The position numbers and the translations under genes are program-made. Below, one piece after another: positions 13,438-25,386 of a stretch of 64,000 nt of DNA. Each line of letters begins with the position of its first letter. The first letter of the stretch is position 1. Source of the DNA: Lojkania enalia (lineage: Eukaryota > Ascomycota > Dothideomycetes > Pleosporales); contig ML986579.1 of NCBI GenBank assembly GCA_010094045.1, positions 127,015 to 191,014 of the forward strand, written 5' to 3'. The notes beneath the pieces are model-generated. The model was not told where the DNA came from. It did no database searches and was given only the letters and a program-made list of their open reading frames with translations.

Positions 13438-14099
13438 GGTGTGCTACAGCTCGCGCAAGCTGTCTGGATGGGGAAGTCAGCCAAGGGACTCCAATATATC
13501 AGTCTATATCATTTACAGAAAACATACCGACACAATAAGGGAAGGAAAGAGTTGGGGTGGGCAGACAAGTATAGGGTCAGTCTTCGGCAGCGTCTGATCA
13601 GATTAGGTGTTCACTTTTTGTTGCAACAGCGGCCCCTTCTCCGACGCACAGGCCAACCATTCAGCCTCACCTCACAAGCCACATCACCCCGCAGCAATGA
13701 CTGGCGAGCGCCATCCATGGATCCACCGCGCTACACACGGGGATGGGAGCATGATAATCTCTATCCTATAAGAGTACTTGTAGTAGCACCATTTTACTAT
13801 CTGGCGCAGGAATGGTACTTGAACCTCTCTTCTTTTTCGTCGTCATGGCGGCGTTTGTTCCAAAGTACCAATGGAATGCTAATGAATGGATGTCGTCGAG
13901 TGCGTCCCGGCTTCCTGGCTAATATGCAATGACACCTGACTAGGCCAGTCTGCTCTAGAACATAACCCGGATTTTCCAAAACCTTATTGAATCGTATTCA
14001 AATATATACGGCTGTATCCGAAGCAATACATCTACTTTCTCACTCGTTCGGGCTGTTGCTGCTTCCTCAGATGTCTACTCCACCAAATGTCTACCCCCC
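13438..14099. other. Intergenic, pmt4 promoter side
   Basis: About 660 bp between the start of pmt4 and the end of the transporter gene, both on the minus strand. It should hold the pmt4 promoter and the transporter 3' UTR. A plus-strand frame crossing it is antisense to pmt4 exon 1 and was not taken as a gene. No motif stands out. Confidence 0.5.
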
Positions 14100-15295
14100 T
14101 CATTGAGACTTCTGAGCCTTCTCAGCAGCGGCTCTCTTTCGCTGTGGAATCTTGTATGATGTCTCCCATCCGTAAAGCGCCCCTGCACCAAACACCATCG
14201 CCGCGCCCACTTTCATTAACCCGCTCATATGGTTTCCGAATATCCAGATGCTAAGGAGGAAGCTAACAAGTTTGCGGATATTGAGAACAATTGTCACTGT
14301 GACGGCCGAGGTATTTGCACTGAGGATATTGACCCCAGTGATGCAAAGAAGCTGTGTAATGGCGTTTGCTGTAAGGTATATCACGTGCTGCGACGTCGAC
14401 GCAAGCACCTTGTTGATGGTTGGAGGTAGTGTTGCTGCAATGATTGGTGGTACCTGAAATGGATGAGACGCTTGGAGACGCGTGAATTGTTTGTATAAAA
14501 CCGGGCTAAAGTTGAGGAAGAGCGGGATCGAGAGTAGGTGGGAATAGAAGAGATTCGCTTTCCAGTGGTTGCCGTGCTCTAAGTATATGTCTTCGACATA
14601 TGCACCCATGTACGCAGATAGGAGCTGCGCAACAAGCAGAATCATAAGCCCCATTTCGAAAGAGGCACTGTGAATGTCAATACTTGAGGTGTCCATTGTT
14701 TTACCCTTCTCGAATTAGTATAACTCTATGCTATGATAAAACCGATACGATACCTTCGACTTCGCGTCTGCCCAAGCTGAGACCATTACACCAATTGTCA
14801 GTACAGCCACGGAGAACACTTGGACGGAAGAATATTTCTTTCCCCGTAGCCAGCCAGCAGCCATAGTAGTAACGCTTCCAAAGCTGCGGAGGATAATATG
14901 GACAGGAACGGAAATATTGAAAGCAAAAGCCCAATTGTTCATCATGTTGACCGTAAAGAATAATGTGGCACTAACGATCCACTTCCGAAAAGGTACAGGG
15001 GAAGGCTTGGCAAAGAAGCGCCCATTGGGGTCGAATTGATAATGAAGAGTCGAGAGACAGGTGAATATGAACTGGAAGAGCGTGATGAGGAGTCCACTAT
15101 CCGGTTCATGCCTTCATTGGTGTTAGTAAAGGCTCTTTGACGTATAAGCTGTAAACCCACTTTACGATAGCCTCGAGGCAGTAGACCTACAGTTTATCAG
15201 TTGTAGAGAGGAAGTCGAATTTGAGTACTTACATTTGAGCAGCATCCCCCGAAGATTAGCGCAAAGCTACCAGCCAGTGGTGCAATTGCCGCCAT
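14100..15295 (-). CDS. UDP-N-acetylglucosamine transporter, Yea4/SLC35B4 family (350 aa)
   Basis: A Golgi or ER antiporter that brings UDP-GlcNAc into the lumen for chitin and glycan synthesis. Exons 15295..15233, 15186..15161, 15111..14754, 14705..14100; all three introns are 46-49 bp and phases sum to 351 codons with the stop. About ten hydrophobic helices are visible, from MAAIAPLAGSFALIFGGCC at the N-terminus to a Lys/Ala-rich cytosolic tail. Family landmarks include the HYQFDPNGRFF loop, NNWAFAFNISVPVHIILRS, and the C-terminal TVTIVLNIRKLVSFLLSI that is typical of nucleotide-sugar carriers. Substrate is inferred from resemblance to yeast Yea4; UDP-xylose or UDP-GlcA transport cannot be excluded. 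It is tandem with pmt4, so two glycosylation genes are neighbours. Confidence 0.87.
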
Positions 15296-16178
15296 GATAT
15301 AGTTTAGAATCCCTCTCCAACAAGCGTTGCAAACTAAAAAAGGAGGAGGAGGATTTTCCCACAACGTCGAAGCCTAAATAATACGTAAGTCTGAGATTGC
15401 CAAATGTCATAAGCATATGGTTGACAAAGACATGGAATGACGTTGGTAATCCGTGCAAGCGCGAATATTATGAATAAAACTTCAACATTACGTGCATAAC
15501 TAGAAAGTGTTATGACTTACAAGATTGAGCTAGAGAACGAAGAGGCCCTAATGCGTTATCATGGTGTATTGGAACAAAACGGTACGGCACTTTGAGAGTG
15601 AAGGCTGAGACTTGTTGACGTGGAAGTTAGACATCCGTCGGGCGCCATTCTAGCGGCGGCACTTACCCGTAGGGCTGAGCTGACCCCTGCTAGGGATGAC
15701 AGCCACAACCTCCTGCTTAATTACGCTCAAGCAAAATTAGGTTATCACAATTACATGTTTCGATAATAACTAACAGATATAAAGTGCAACTTGAGTGTTA
15801 TTAGCGATATGGAGATGGACAATAACGATCAGAGCATCTCGGCGCAGACTGGCTGCGACAAACCTATTTCGTTTACTTTTCTTTATTTGGCACACCAGAT
15901 CACACCACGCTATAATCATTACTGTGGTGTCAAGTCTACCTTTCCTGAACTTCCATATGCTCCATCATGCATTGACTACACGATTCGGCCAAACAATCTC
16001 TTCGCACGCCTTACCATGACAAACCCTATCTACCATCCTAGCGCCAACCAAACAGGTCACGTCCAAAAGAAATGGAAGAATGAAGGAGCAAATGTCTGGT
16101 CAAGGAAACAAGCATGGAATGCCTCTAGTTATGACTGTCCTTGAAGAAAGATGCTCGCGCCGGTGATGCAGGCTCCCT
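15296..16178. other. Intergenic, no supported gene
   Basis: About 880 bp between two minus-strand genes. It should contain the promoter of the transporter gene and the 3' UTR of the PP2A B gene. A 117-codon plus-strand frame at 15791-16144 has no recognisable domain and atypical composition. Confidence 0.5.
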
Positions 16179-18000
16179 CTACAATGCCGAGAAGACGAAG
16201 AGCTGTATAGTTGTCAGTGCTGCAAAAACAAGGCAGGTCAAGAGAAACTTACATTATTTGTAGCCGCAATTGCAATGCTATCTTCAAATGGATGCCAGCT
16301 CATATGGAGGATCTTCTTATTAAAATCGATTTGATCTGCGTCAGTCTCCTTTCTCATTCTCTGTCCCTGCCCCACTGCACCTGCAGCGGGACTTCCAGCT
16401 CTTGACCCCCCCTTCTTTCCAGATCCGCTCGTGGGACTCGTCGAAGAGTTCATCGGTGTCGGTATGCCGACCTTCTTGGCCTTGAAAGCTGATTTATCTG
16501 CTTGAAGCACCACCTCTGTATCTTTATCTGGGTCGGAAGGGTAGATCATGAAATTGTTGTTGTAGCTACCCGTCATAACATTCTTGGCATCACCCGAGAA
16601 GACTACCTCGAACTTGTCGAATATACTATCGTTTTCGTATGTGTCACATAGCCGCGGTCTTAGGTGTTCGTGAATCGGAATAGTCTTGATGGGCGTTCGC
16701 TCCATGTTTACGTCCCATATCTTTACGGTGAGGTAGTCGCGTGAGAGAATGTAGCGTCCATCATGTGAGAACCGAACGTCGGATATAGATGAGATAATTT
16801 CCGAAAAGAATGATCGAGATGATGGATCCTCCTCTTGTTCGAATTCTGGGAGGGCAAATGGTTAGCGGCAAGGAAACAATATTGATGTGTCTACGTCTTA
16901 CGTTTGGCGTGTTGGTCACATAATGCACTTTCCCTCATATCTGCTAGCTTAATTGTCCCCTTTGAGCTTGCATACATAAACCAGTTACAGCTCTGGGGAT
17001 GGAACTCGGCAGCTGTTATAACCTCTGTAAGCTCCTCCATGTTGGCTGGTTTGATGTCGACAATGTTGAAGCTTTGATCCTGGATGTTCAAATTCCATAG
17101 GTTAATGCGGAGGTCGTCGCTGCTAATGAATGTTTCGCCATCGCTGTTGACTGATATGCTGTTAATGTGATAAGCATGGGCATTTGCGTATGTCTTGCGG
17201 GGTACGGCGGCGACGACGGTGTCATGATGGGTAAGTCGAGGAAGTTTGAGGTCGGCGGCGGTTCGGAAGTGTACATTGGGATTTCTGACAGGCCCACCCG
17301 CTCCAGCCACCCCGCCGCCTGGGGTCAACTCGTGTGAAAGATTGTTCTCCGCCACCACCTTCAACGACTTCTCAAAGACCTTCCACAGCTTTATCGTTTT
17401 ATCGTTGGTTGAAAGGAGGTAATGTGAGGCATTTTGCCGGCGACACCATTTGATCTTATTGATCTTTTCTTCTATTTCAAGCGACTTCAGATAGTCGAAC
17501 TCAGGTTCGTGTGACTGGAACTCGGTGTGAAACTTGTACTCGCACGTTTTTTTCTAAACCCCTAGTTAATGACTGCGTCGTGGAAAGACGTTTTGAGACA
17601 TGCCGGAGGGCAGTCAAAATTGAACATACTGTTTCATTCCTCTCAAACAGTACCACACGGCCGCCTTTGTCGCCGGTGGCCAGGTAGTTACCCGTCTGGT
17701 CAAATTCAACAGTGGAAATGATATCGGCTATATTTCTGGCGTTAGCGCGCAATCACAGACATGTGCGAATGTAAGAAGATGAGGAGAGATCGTACCTTCT
17801 GTTATGTCTTCAACGTCTCCTTTGTCACCAAAGCATCTAGGTTTGTTAGTAGGGTTCGGGCCATTGTACTCTTGCAGCTATATAGATGAAAGTAATGTGA
17901 TGGAAGAGGTCGTCGAAGGTAAAGTTTTACAAAAAGACCGGAAGTCTTATACATACTGTGTGAATTTCCACGTTGTGGGATTGCCCTCGGCTTCTACCAT
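16179..18000 (-). CDS. cdc55: PP2A regulatory subunit B, 55 kDa, WD40 (483 aa)
   Basis: The B/B55 subunit directs protein phosphatase 2A to substrates in mitosis, septation and polarity. Exons 18000..17957, 17836..17796, 17727..17630, 17553..16902, 16845..16253, 16202..16179; total 484 codons including the stop. The family start [16 protein letters not shown] is assembled across two introns, followed by the strand [27 protein letters not shown] seven-bladed WD40 propeller follows, with [29 protein letters not shown] and [13 protein letters not shown] low-complexity Gly/Ser insert near residues 420-445 is common in mould orthologues. The last exon encodes only seven residues (LFVFSAL). The Aspergillus name is pabA. 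It is divergent from rpl3 over a 582-bp spacer. Confidence 0.93.
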
Positions 18001-18582
18001 GTTTCTGAAGCCAAATCCGGGTGACTACTAGTAGGGGAAGCTCGGCCGATATCAGCGGTGGTCGCAACGAAGGCTAAGTTCAAAACAATACGGGTAGTTG
18101 GAGAGGCGCTGGAGCAGCGACGGTGGGTGTGCAGGGTGCTGGGACGCTGGAAGAGTGCCGCCAACGTCAAGGCAGGCTGGGAAACTGGATGATAGTGACG
18201 GTGACGGTGACGGTGACAAGCGAGAGCCAACGCGAGGACAATTACGACAGCGAAGGCTGGGCGCGACTTTGCACGTCGGAGCCGAAGGGAGCGGTTCGGG
18301 CGGTGGAGAAGCGAGGCTGGCGGCGACCCGGGAGCAGAGCGAGCTCGAACAGATGCAAAGCGGTGTTGGTCTGGGGCAGCAGAGCCGTGTACCTCAGCAC
18401 TCAAATGGCGGCGGGGTGTGTCCAGTGTCGCCTGACTAAGCGATTTGCCGTGTCGGCGCCAAGCTCGCTTGCGGCCCACCGGGGGCACCTACCTTCGTTC
18501 GAAAATTGGAAAGTTCGAACTTCGAACCCGCGAACATCGACCTCTTCAACTACTAACCCAACAGCACACCGAGCCTCCCGTC
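18001..18582. promoter_or_regulatory. Shared divergent promoter region, PP2A-B and rpl3
   Basis: This 582-bp spacer separates two start codons that point away from each other. It includes a short GTGACG-type tandem at about 18194-18217 and a pyrimidine- and AC-rich leader just before the rpl3 ATG, as is usual for ribosomal protein genes. GC-rich frames across it are chance. No specific factor site can be supported by eye. Confidence 0.45.
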
Positions 18583-19924
18583 ATGTCTCATAGGAAGTTC
18601 GAGGCTCCCCGCCATGGGTCGTTGGCCTTCTTGCCGCGCAAGCGCGCTGCCCGTCACCGGGGCAAGGTTAAGAGGTACAATATACCGACGTCCCGCAGCT
18701 TGAGACTGATAGCTAATTGCAATGGACAGCTTCCCGAAGGATGACCCCAAGAAGCCCGTCCACCTCACTGCCTCCATGGGCTACAAGGCCGGCATGACCA
18801 CCATTGTCCGCGACTTGGACCGACCGGGTGCGAAACTGCACAAGAAGGAAATCGTCGAGGCCGTTACTGTCATTGAGACTCCTCCCGTACGCACTATATC
18901 TGCACTGAGGAGCAATTGGGACATTAGAACTAACAGAATGCTCAGATCGTTGCTGTCGGTCTCGTTGGCTACATCGAGACCCCCCGCGGTCTACGCTCCC
19001 TCACCACCGTCTGGGCTGAGCACTTGAGCGACGAGGTCAAGCGCCGATTCTACAAGAACTGGTACAAGAGCAAGAGGAAGGCGTTCACAAAGTATGCCAA
19101 GAAGCACTCCGAGAACAACGGCCAGTCCATCACCCGTGAGCTCGAGCGCATTAAGAAGTACTGCACCGTCGTCCGTATCCTCGCCCACACCCAGATCTCC
19201 AAGACTCCTTTGAAGCAGAAGAAGGCCCATCTCATGGAGATCCAGGTCAATGGCGGTAGCGTGGCTGACAAGGTCTCTTTCGCTCACGGTCTCTTCGAGA
19301 AGCCAATTGAGATTAGCTCTATCTTCGAGGATAACGAAATGATCGACGTCATTGCTGTTACCAAAGGCCACGGATTCAACGGTGTTACCTCTCGATGGGG
19401 AACTAAGAAGCTACCTCGTAAGACACACAAGGGTCTACGAAAGGTTGCTTGTATTGGTGCATGGCATCCGTCCCACGTTCAGTGGACTGTCGCCCGTGCC
19501 GGTCAGATGGGTTATCACCACCGTACCTCAGTCAACCACAAGATCTACCGCATTGGCCGAGGAGACGATATGGGAAATGCTTCTACCGAATTCGACGTCT
19601 CCAATAAGCAAATCACTCCGTACGTCATGTTCTTGAACACTTGATAGAATTTGACTAACGTATCGCAGTATGGGTGGCTTCGTCCGATATGGTGAGGTCA
19701 AGAATGACTTCGTCCTCGTCAAAGGTGCTATTCCCGGTGTCAAGAAGAGGATTATGACCCTCCGCAAGTCACTGTTCACACACACCAGCAGGAGAGCATT
19801 GGAGAAGGTCGAGCTTAAATGGATAGATACCTCCTCCAAGTTCGGTCACGGTGCTTACCAGACAGCGGCCGAGAAGAAGCACGCTATGGGTGTGCTCAAG
19901 AAGGATCTCGCCACAGCGGCGTAG
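18583..19924 (+). CDS. rpl3: 60S ribosomal protein L3 (392 aa)
   Basis: Universal uL3 protein of the large ribosomal subunit, close to the peptidyl-transferase centre. Exons 18583..18674, 18730..18886, 18946..19619, 19669..19924 (introns 55, 59 and 49 bp). The start [20 protein letters not shown] is the conserved eukaryotic one, and the W-finger region is present as [18 protein letters not shown] and [15 protein letters not shown]. The [20 protein letters not shown] stretch carries the usual methylated-His context. Length matches fungal L3 (387-392). The first intron falls 31 codons in; early introns are common in ribosomal protein genes. The identification is very secure. Confidence 0.97.
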
Positions 19925-20834
19925 AGAAGTGGTAGATGAATGCATACTTTCTTCATGGTATCTTCGGCGAATGGCATGGGTGTTACGGTTGCTACAGAAG
20001 AGAGCAGCTGAGCTCAGAAAAATATAAGATTCCCAGTTCATTTATGAGCAAATTATGTGACACAATTGCTACGGCCAATGCCATTCCAGAAAACTTGCTT
20101 GACAAATTCCGTGGGTGATCCTCCCGTGCAGACGGCTCTGAATTCTGGCCTAGCAAGGCCGCAATATTCCTAGGATCTTGTTAGGCTACGAAAAAAAAAA
20201 AAAAAAAAGAGGAGAAAGGGGGGAAGGAAACGCAGTTTCTATCAATGTGTAATGTATTGGAAAATTTTTAGGGCCTCAGTTTCATTCAAGTCTGGCGCAT
20301 TGATTCGCCCCTCCCAACGCTAAGACAGGAGCGATTTAGTTAGAATCAAACTGGTGAACTAACTGATGAACAAGGCGGTGTATGACTGCATTATTTATGG
20401 CAGCCTAAATGAGAACAACATTCAGGCCAACGCATGCCCATATTATCAACCTTACTCTAGAGGGCATCCAGTAATTCCTATCTTTCACCACGAAGTCTGT
20501 GTGAGATCGCCACTTAGGTAGATAATTGAGGTCAAAAAATGGCTTAAAGGCCGCCGTGATATTATTGTGTATCCATAGTGCTATTTTACACATCTGAGTC
20601 AAAAGTAGCGTCTGGTCATCAAAGTCAGGAGAGCGTTCAGGAAGGGGAAAACCGGAACATCCGCACGTGATGCTGCTGCCGTAGGAGCGACGGTTGTGGC
20701 CGAGGTCTTTTCGCGAACGAATCAGGCGTCGGACGATTGGCATTTCAAAGTCATGATCTCAACGTCTACTCGAAGAACTCCCGACGACATTCGTATTTGA
20801 TCCCTCCCTCTCCCCTCCACACTCCGCCGCTACC
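19925..20834. other. Intergenic between rpl3 and sdh1
   Basis: Contains the rpl3 3' flank, with an A18 run at 20191-20208, and the sdh1 promoter. A minus-strand frame of 112 codons (20405-20743) shows no recognisable motif. Pyrimidine-rich sequence ccctcccctctcccctcc near 20805 lies just upstream of the sdh1 start. Confidence 0.5.
20191..20208 (+). repeat. Poly-A run, 18 nt
   Basis: An uninterrupted A run 267 bp after the rpl3 stop codon, followed by a purine-rich GAGGAGAAAGGGGGG stretch. Likely length-variable. Confidence 0.9.
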
Positions 20835-23105
20835 ATGAGTTGCCTCACGATGCGTCGTCTGCAGCTTGCGAGCCAGGTAAGCTGCCCCTAGAAGTTGTCT
20901 TGCGCCAGCCGTCCTTCGTCTGCCTCGATCCAACCGGACTGTTCCGCACCAAGCCATCTTGCGCACCCCACGATTGGCCTTATAGTTCGAGCAAACTTGC
21001 TACAGCTTGTATCGGCAAACTTGGCCCGGGGTCTTTGTGTTGCTTGTGAGCATATTTACAGCAGGGCACTCAATGGCTAACAAATGCCTCACCAGCTCTC
21101 CAGAAACCTCCGCACATCCACCCGAGCTTTCTCATCGACGCGACCCGCGGCCCGCATATTCGCGACCGAGCCCTTAAGGGCAAAGGAGGCATCCGGATTC
21201 ATTTCTCGCAAGTACCCGGTCATTGACCATGAATACGATGCCGTGGTTGTAGGAGCAGGCGGGGCTGGTCTGCGAGCCGCGTTCGGTCTGGCTGAAGCTG
21301 GTTTCAACACTGCTTGTATATCCAAACTCTTCCCGACTCGATCCCACACTGTAGCGGCCCAGGGAGGAATCAATGCTGCTCTCGGAAAGTAAGTTTAGGC
21401 TTTGCTGTACCCGATTCGAGCCTAATCGCTAATGCCTGGCTTTAGCATGCACGAGGACGACTGGCGGTGGCACATGTACGACACTGTAAAAGGCTCGGAC
21501 TGGCTGGGTGACCAGGATGCCATCCATTATATGACCCGTGAAGCTCCTCAATCCGTCATTGAACTCGAGAACTATGGTTGCCCCTTCTCAAGAACTGATG
21601 ACGGCCGCATGTAAGCTATATAAAGCCTAGCATCGTAGCTCGGCTTCTAACAACCTTTCAGCTACCAGCGTGCATTCGGTGGTCAGTCTCAGAAGTATGG
21701 GAAGGGAGGACAAGCGTACCGATGCTGCGCCGCCGCCGATAGGACGGGCCACGCCCTACTTCACACTCTTTACGGTCAGTCTCTTCGGCACAACACGAAA
21801 TACTTTGTCGAGTTCTTTGCTACCGACTTAATCATGGAGGATGGCGTATGCAAGGGCGTTGTTGCGTATAACCAAGAGGACGGCACTATTCATAGGTTCA
21901 TCGCTAAAAACACAGTTCTCGCCACTGGTGGTTACGGACGTACCTACTTCAGCTGCACTTCCGCCCACACCTGTACTGGCGACGGTATGGCCATGGTTGC
22001 CCGTGCGGGTCTCCCCAACCAGGATCTCGAATTCGTCCAGTTCCACCCAACTGGTATATATGGCGCCGGCTGTTTGATCACTGAAGGCTCTCGTGGTGAG
22101 GGTGGTTACCTCCTGAACTCCGAGGGTGAGCGTTTCATGGAGCGATATGCCCCAACTGCCAAGGATCTTGCCTCTCGAGATGTTGTCTCTCGGTCTATGA
22201 CTCTGGAAATCCGCGAGGGTCGTGGTGTTGGTCCAGAGAAAGACCACATTTATTTACAGCTCAGCCACTTACCCGCCGAGATTCTGCACGAGCGCTTACC
22301 TGGTATTTCTGAGACTGCTGCCATTTTCTCCGGCGTTGATGTTACTAAGCAGCCCATTCCTGTTCTACCCACTGTTCACTATAATATGGGCGGTATCCCC
22401 ACTAAATACACCGGTGAAGTCCTAACCATTGACGAGCAAGGCAACGATAAGGTCGTTCCAGGACTTTTTGCCTGCGGCGAAGCCGCATGTGTCTCCGTCC
22501 ACGGCGCCAATCGTCTTGGAGCCAACTCTCTACTAGATCTCGTCGTCTTTGGCCGTGCTGTATCACATACCATTCGCGACAACTTCTCCCCAGGTCAAAC
22601 GGCGGACCCTGTTTCGGCCGATGCTGGCGCTGATTCTATTTCGATTCTCGACCAGATCCGCACATCTGAGGGTCCTAAGTCTACAGCTGAAATCCGTCTC
22701 GCAATGCAAAAGGTCATGCAGACAGATGTGGCCGTCTTCCGAACCCAGGAATCTCTCGACGAAGGTGTGCGCAAGATCCGCGAAGTCGATGACTCATTTT
22801 CCGATGTTGGAATCAAGGACCGCAGCATGATCTGGAACTCAGACCTCGTTGAGACCCTCGAACTCCGGAACTTGTTGACTTGTGCCAGGCAGACGGCCGA
22901 AGCAGCGGCTAACAGGAAGGAATCGAGAGGCGCTCATGCTCGTGAGGACTACCCGGACCGTGACGACGAGAACTGGATGAAGCATACCCTCACGTGGCAG
23001 AGGAAGCCGCATGATAAGGTCCAGTTGGGGTATAGGGGCGTAATTGGACACACGCTAGATGAGAATGAGTGCAAGGCTGTGCCACCGTTCAAGCGAACTT
23101 ATTAA
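20835..23105 (+). CDS. sdh1: Succinate dehydrogenase flavoprotein subunit, mitochondrial (647 aa)
   Basis: Oxidises succinate to fumarate in complex II of the inner mitochondrial membrane, carrying covalent FAD. Exons 20835..20876, 21096..21388, 21446..21610, 21662..23105. The Rossmann GAGGAG is at 67-72 and the FAD-linked His is His98 in [40 protein letters not shown] and [27 protein letters not shown] are conserved active-site and FAD contacts, and the C-terminus [10 protein letters not shown] is typical. The first intron (219 bp) ends in a perfect GGCTAAC branch site and CACCAG, which joins a short Arg-rich exon to give a classical mitochondrial presequence. Translation may start at 20835 or at the second ATG, 20850. 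Starting within exon 2 is possible but would ignore the clear splice signal. Confidence 0.95.
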
Positions 23106-23850
23106 AAGCATATTCGGTGAGAGTAGTCAAATTTGGAAAGATAGAGGATCTGTGCATGCGTCCTGTATTCTATGTATTCTGGATAGTCGATTGAATGCTG
23201 GCCAAACTGAGCTTTTCCCCGTGCCATTTCTGTGGAGGCGAGTTTCCTAGTACATATCTGAATCGAAAATACATTATTTTACCTCTGTTCACGAATTGCT
23301 TTTCTTACTGACAATCCCTAAGCGGCTCAAATGCCTCTGTCTTACAGATCTCTGTGAAAGTGCATTCTTTTCGGAGTAGCGAGGGAGTCTATCTTATATA
23401 TGTTCATCTTTCAAGTGTAGCAAATTGCATATTTACTACCACATGTATCTTATCCTAAGGCTGACCAGCGAGCATGCAACCCAGCTACATGAAGGCGGGC
23501 ATCCACAACTGCTCGGCCCGTCAGTAAGGTGACACATTCAATCTAGTGAAAACTTGGGTATGTTACGCAAATTGCTACCCTTGTATGACAAACATAGCAT
23601 TAAGTAGGCTAACTTCGAAGGCGGAGCATTGACTACATAGGGGGAACTCGACAATCTTATTTCAAACTTGTGTCATTATATTGGCCCGACGACCTAATGC
23701 AATAGGTTGAAGCACTATTGCGCCATCTATCTATCCATCCAGTACTCATACAAAAGCAGTAGCACAGGCCGCGTGCCCTAAAGACTCCCATAAATGCATA
23801 CGTCCGCTAACGTAAGGGCAAGTCGTCATCTCCTATTTCCGCAACCTGAC
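23106..23850. other. Convergent 3' region, sdh1 and rpt1
   Basis: About 745 bp where the 3' ends of sdh1 (+) and rpt1 (-) face each other. AT-rich, with only short frames; it presumably holds both 3' UTRs. Confidence 0.5.
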
Positions 23851-25386
23851 TTAGTTGTATTGCATGTACGTAGCCGTAGAATTGAACTTCAAGTTGCCTT
23901 TGATCACCTTGTCCACGGCGGCCAAGAAGTCCTTCTCAGTTGCTACCTTCCTCCTTGCTCGGATAGCAAACATGCCTGCTTCGGTTGCTACGCTTCTGAG
24001 CTCAGCACCGGTGCTATTCGGGCATAACCTAGAAATAAGTTCCCAACGGATGTCTCGCTCGACGCTCATACTCTTGGCGTGGATTCGGAGAATGTTGGCG
24101 CGGCCTTCCATATCTGGCAGCGAGAACTCGATCTTGCGGTCGATACGCCCAGGACGCATTAGCGCTGGGTCAAGGGTGGAGGGCCTGTTGGTAGCGAACA
24201 TGACTTTGATGTTGCCACGGGAGTCGAAACCGTCAAGTTGCGTGATAAGTTCTAACATGGTACGTTGGACTTCATTATCACCTCCCGCACCGTCATCAAA
24301 TCGAGCGCCTCCAATGGCGTCCACCTCGTCAAAGAAGATAATGCATGCCTTCTTTGTCCGCGCCATCTCGAACAGTTCACGCACCATTCGGGCACCCTCA
24401 CCGACGTACTTCTGTACAAGTTCTGAACCAATGACACGGATGAAGGTAGCATCTGTGCGGTTGGCGACGGCTCGGGCACAAAGCGTTTTTCCTGTTCCCG
24501 GAGGTCCGTATAGAAGAGCGCCTTTGGGTGGGTCGATACCAAGGTTTACGAACCGTTCTGGGGAGAGCAGGGGCATCTCGACGACTTCTCGGAGTTTCTC
24601 AATCTGCTCTTTGCACCCTCCAACATCGCCGTATGTGACATCGGGTTTATCTTCGACCGTCATCATGGTGACTGACGGGTCGATCTTGGGTGGTAGCGGG
24701 AGGAGGATCTGGTATTTATTCCGGTCGACGCTGCATTAGAGTTAGCCATCCGGTAAGACCTTGGACGGACAGGATTTCACACATACCCAACTCGCATGCC
24801 TTCTTCAATATCCTGGGGGGACACTCGCTCGCCGAGATTAACGACGAACTTGGCAATCTGCTTGACGTTGATAACATATTTGCTCTTCTCGGGATCTTTC
24901 TCGTCCTGTATTATCTTGGTGCATCGCGCTACCTGAAGGGGCTGCTCCTCCTGCATGCGCTGTCGGTCGGCGGCAATATCCCAGAGATGCGGTGGGGCAA
25001 GACCGGTGTCTGATTCCTGTCTTGATGTTAGACGACGTGCACAAGCGCTGTAATATACCAGAGAACGCTACCTTGACACCTACAGCTTGTTAGTAAAACT
25101 TTCCATCGAGATTAGGACATGCACAACCTACCAATCTTCTCGTTTATTGTCTGCTGTTTGTCTTTAATGTCCTTCTCGAGCTTCTTCAGCTCTGCTGCGT
25201 AGGGCGCGGCCCCGTACGTCTTCAGCACCTGTATGTCCCTGTTTATAGTTTAGCCGGAGCTCCATAAGCTTGGCTCTACGCCGAAACATACTCATCCGTC
25301 AGAGGTGTGATCTTCTTCTCTTCTATCTCATCGTCGGCGAAGTTCTTCTGGAACTTCTCCCAGTTCTGGCCAGTGGCACTGGGCAT
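23851..25386 (-). CDS. rpt1: 26S proteasome regulatory ATPase Rpt1 (439 aa)
   Basis: One of six AAA+ subunits in the proteasome base that unfold and translocate ubiquitinated proteins. Exons 25386..25292, 25238..25132, 25079..25072, 25016..24787, 24730..23851. An N-terminal coiled-coil is followed by the OB domain, then the ATPase: Walker A GPPGTGKT at 222-229, Walker B IIFFDEVD with Asp281-Glu282, and arginine-finger region MRPGRIDRK. The C-terminus ends YMQYN as in other Rpt1 proteins. [14 protein letters not shown] and the [14 protein letters not shown] junction identify Rpt1 rather than Rpt2-6. Exon 3 is only 8 nt and supplies the middle of EKIGVKESD; without it the frame and the conserved sequence both break. 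It is divergent from cct4, 334 bp away. Confidence 0.95.

Noticed and set aside
13141..13932. 263-codon plus-strand frame
   Set aside because: Overlaps pmt4 exon 1 and its promoter in antisense; no recognisable sequence.
15791..16144. 117-codon plus-strand frame
   Set aside because: No domain, odd composition and located in a 3' flank; likely chance.
20405..20743. 112-codon minus-strand frame between rpl3 and sdh1
   Set aside because: No motif, no splice partners, and it lies in the expected sdh1 promoter. A small gene is possible but unsupported.
23855..24739. 294-codon plus-strand frame
   Set aside because: Complementary to the conserved ATPase exon of rpt1; a mirror effect of strong codon bias.
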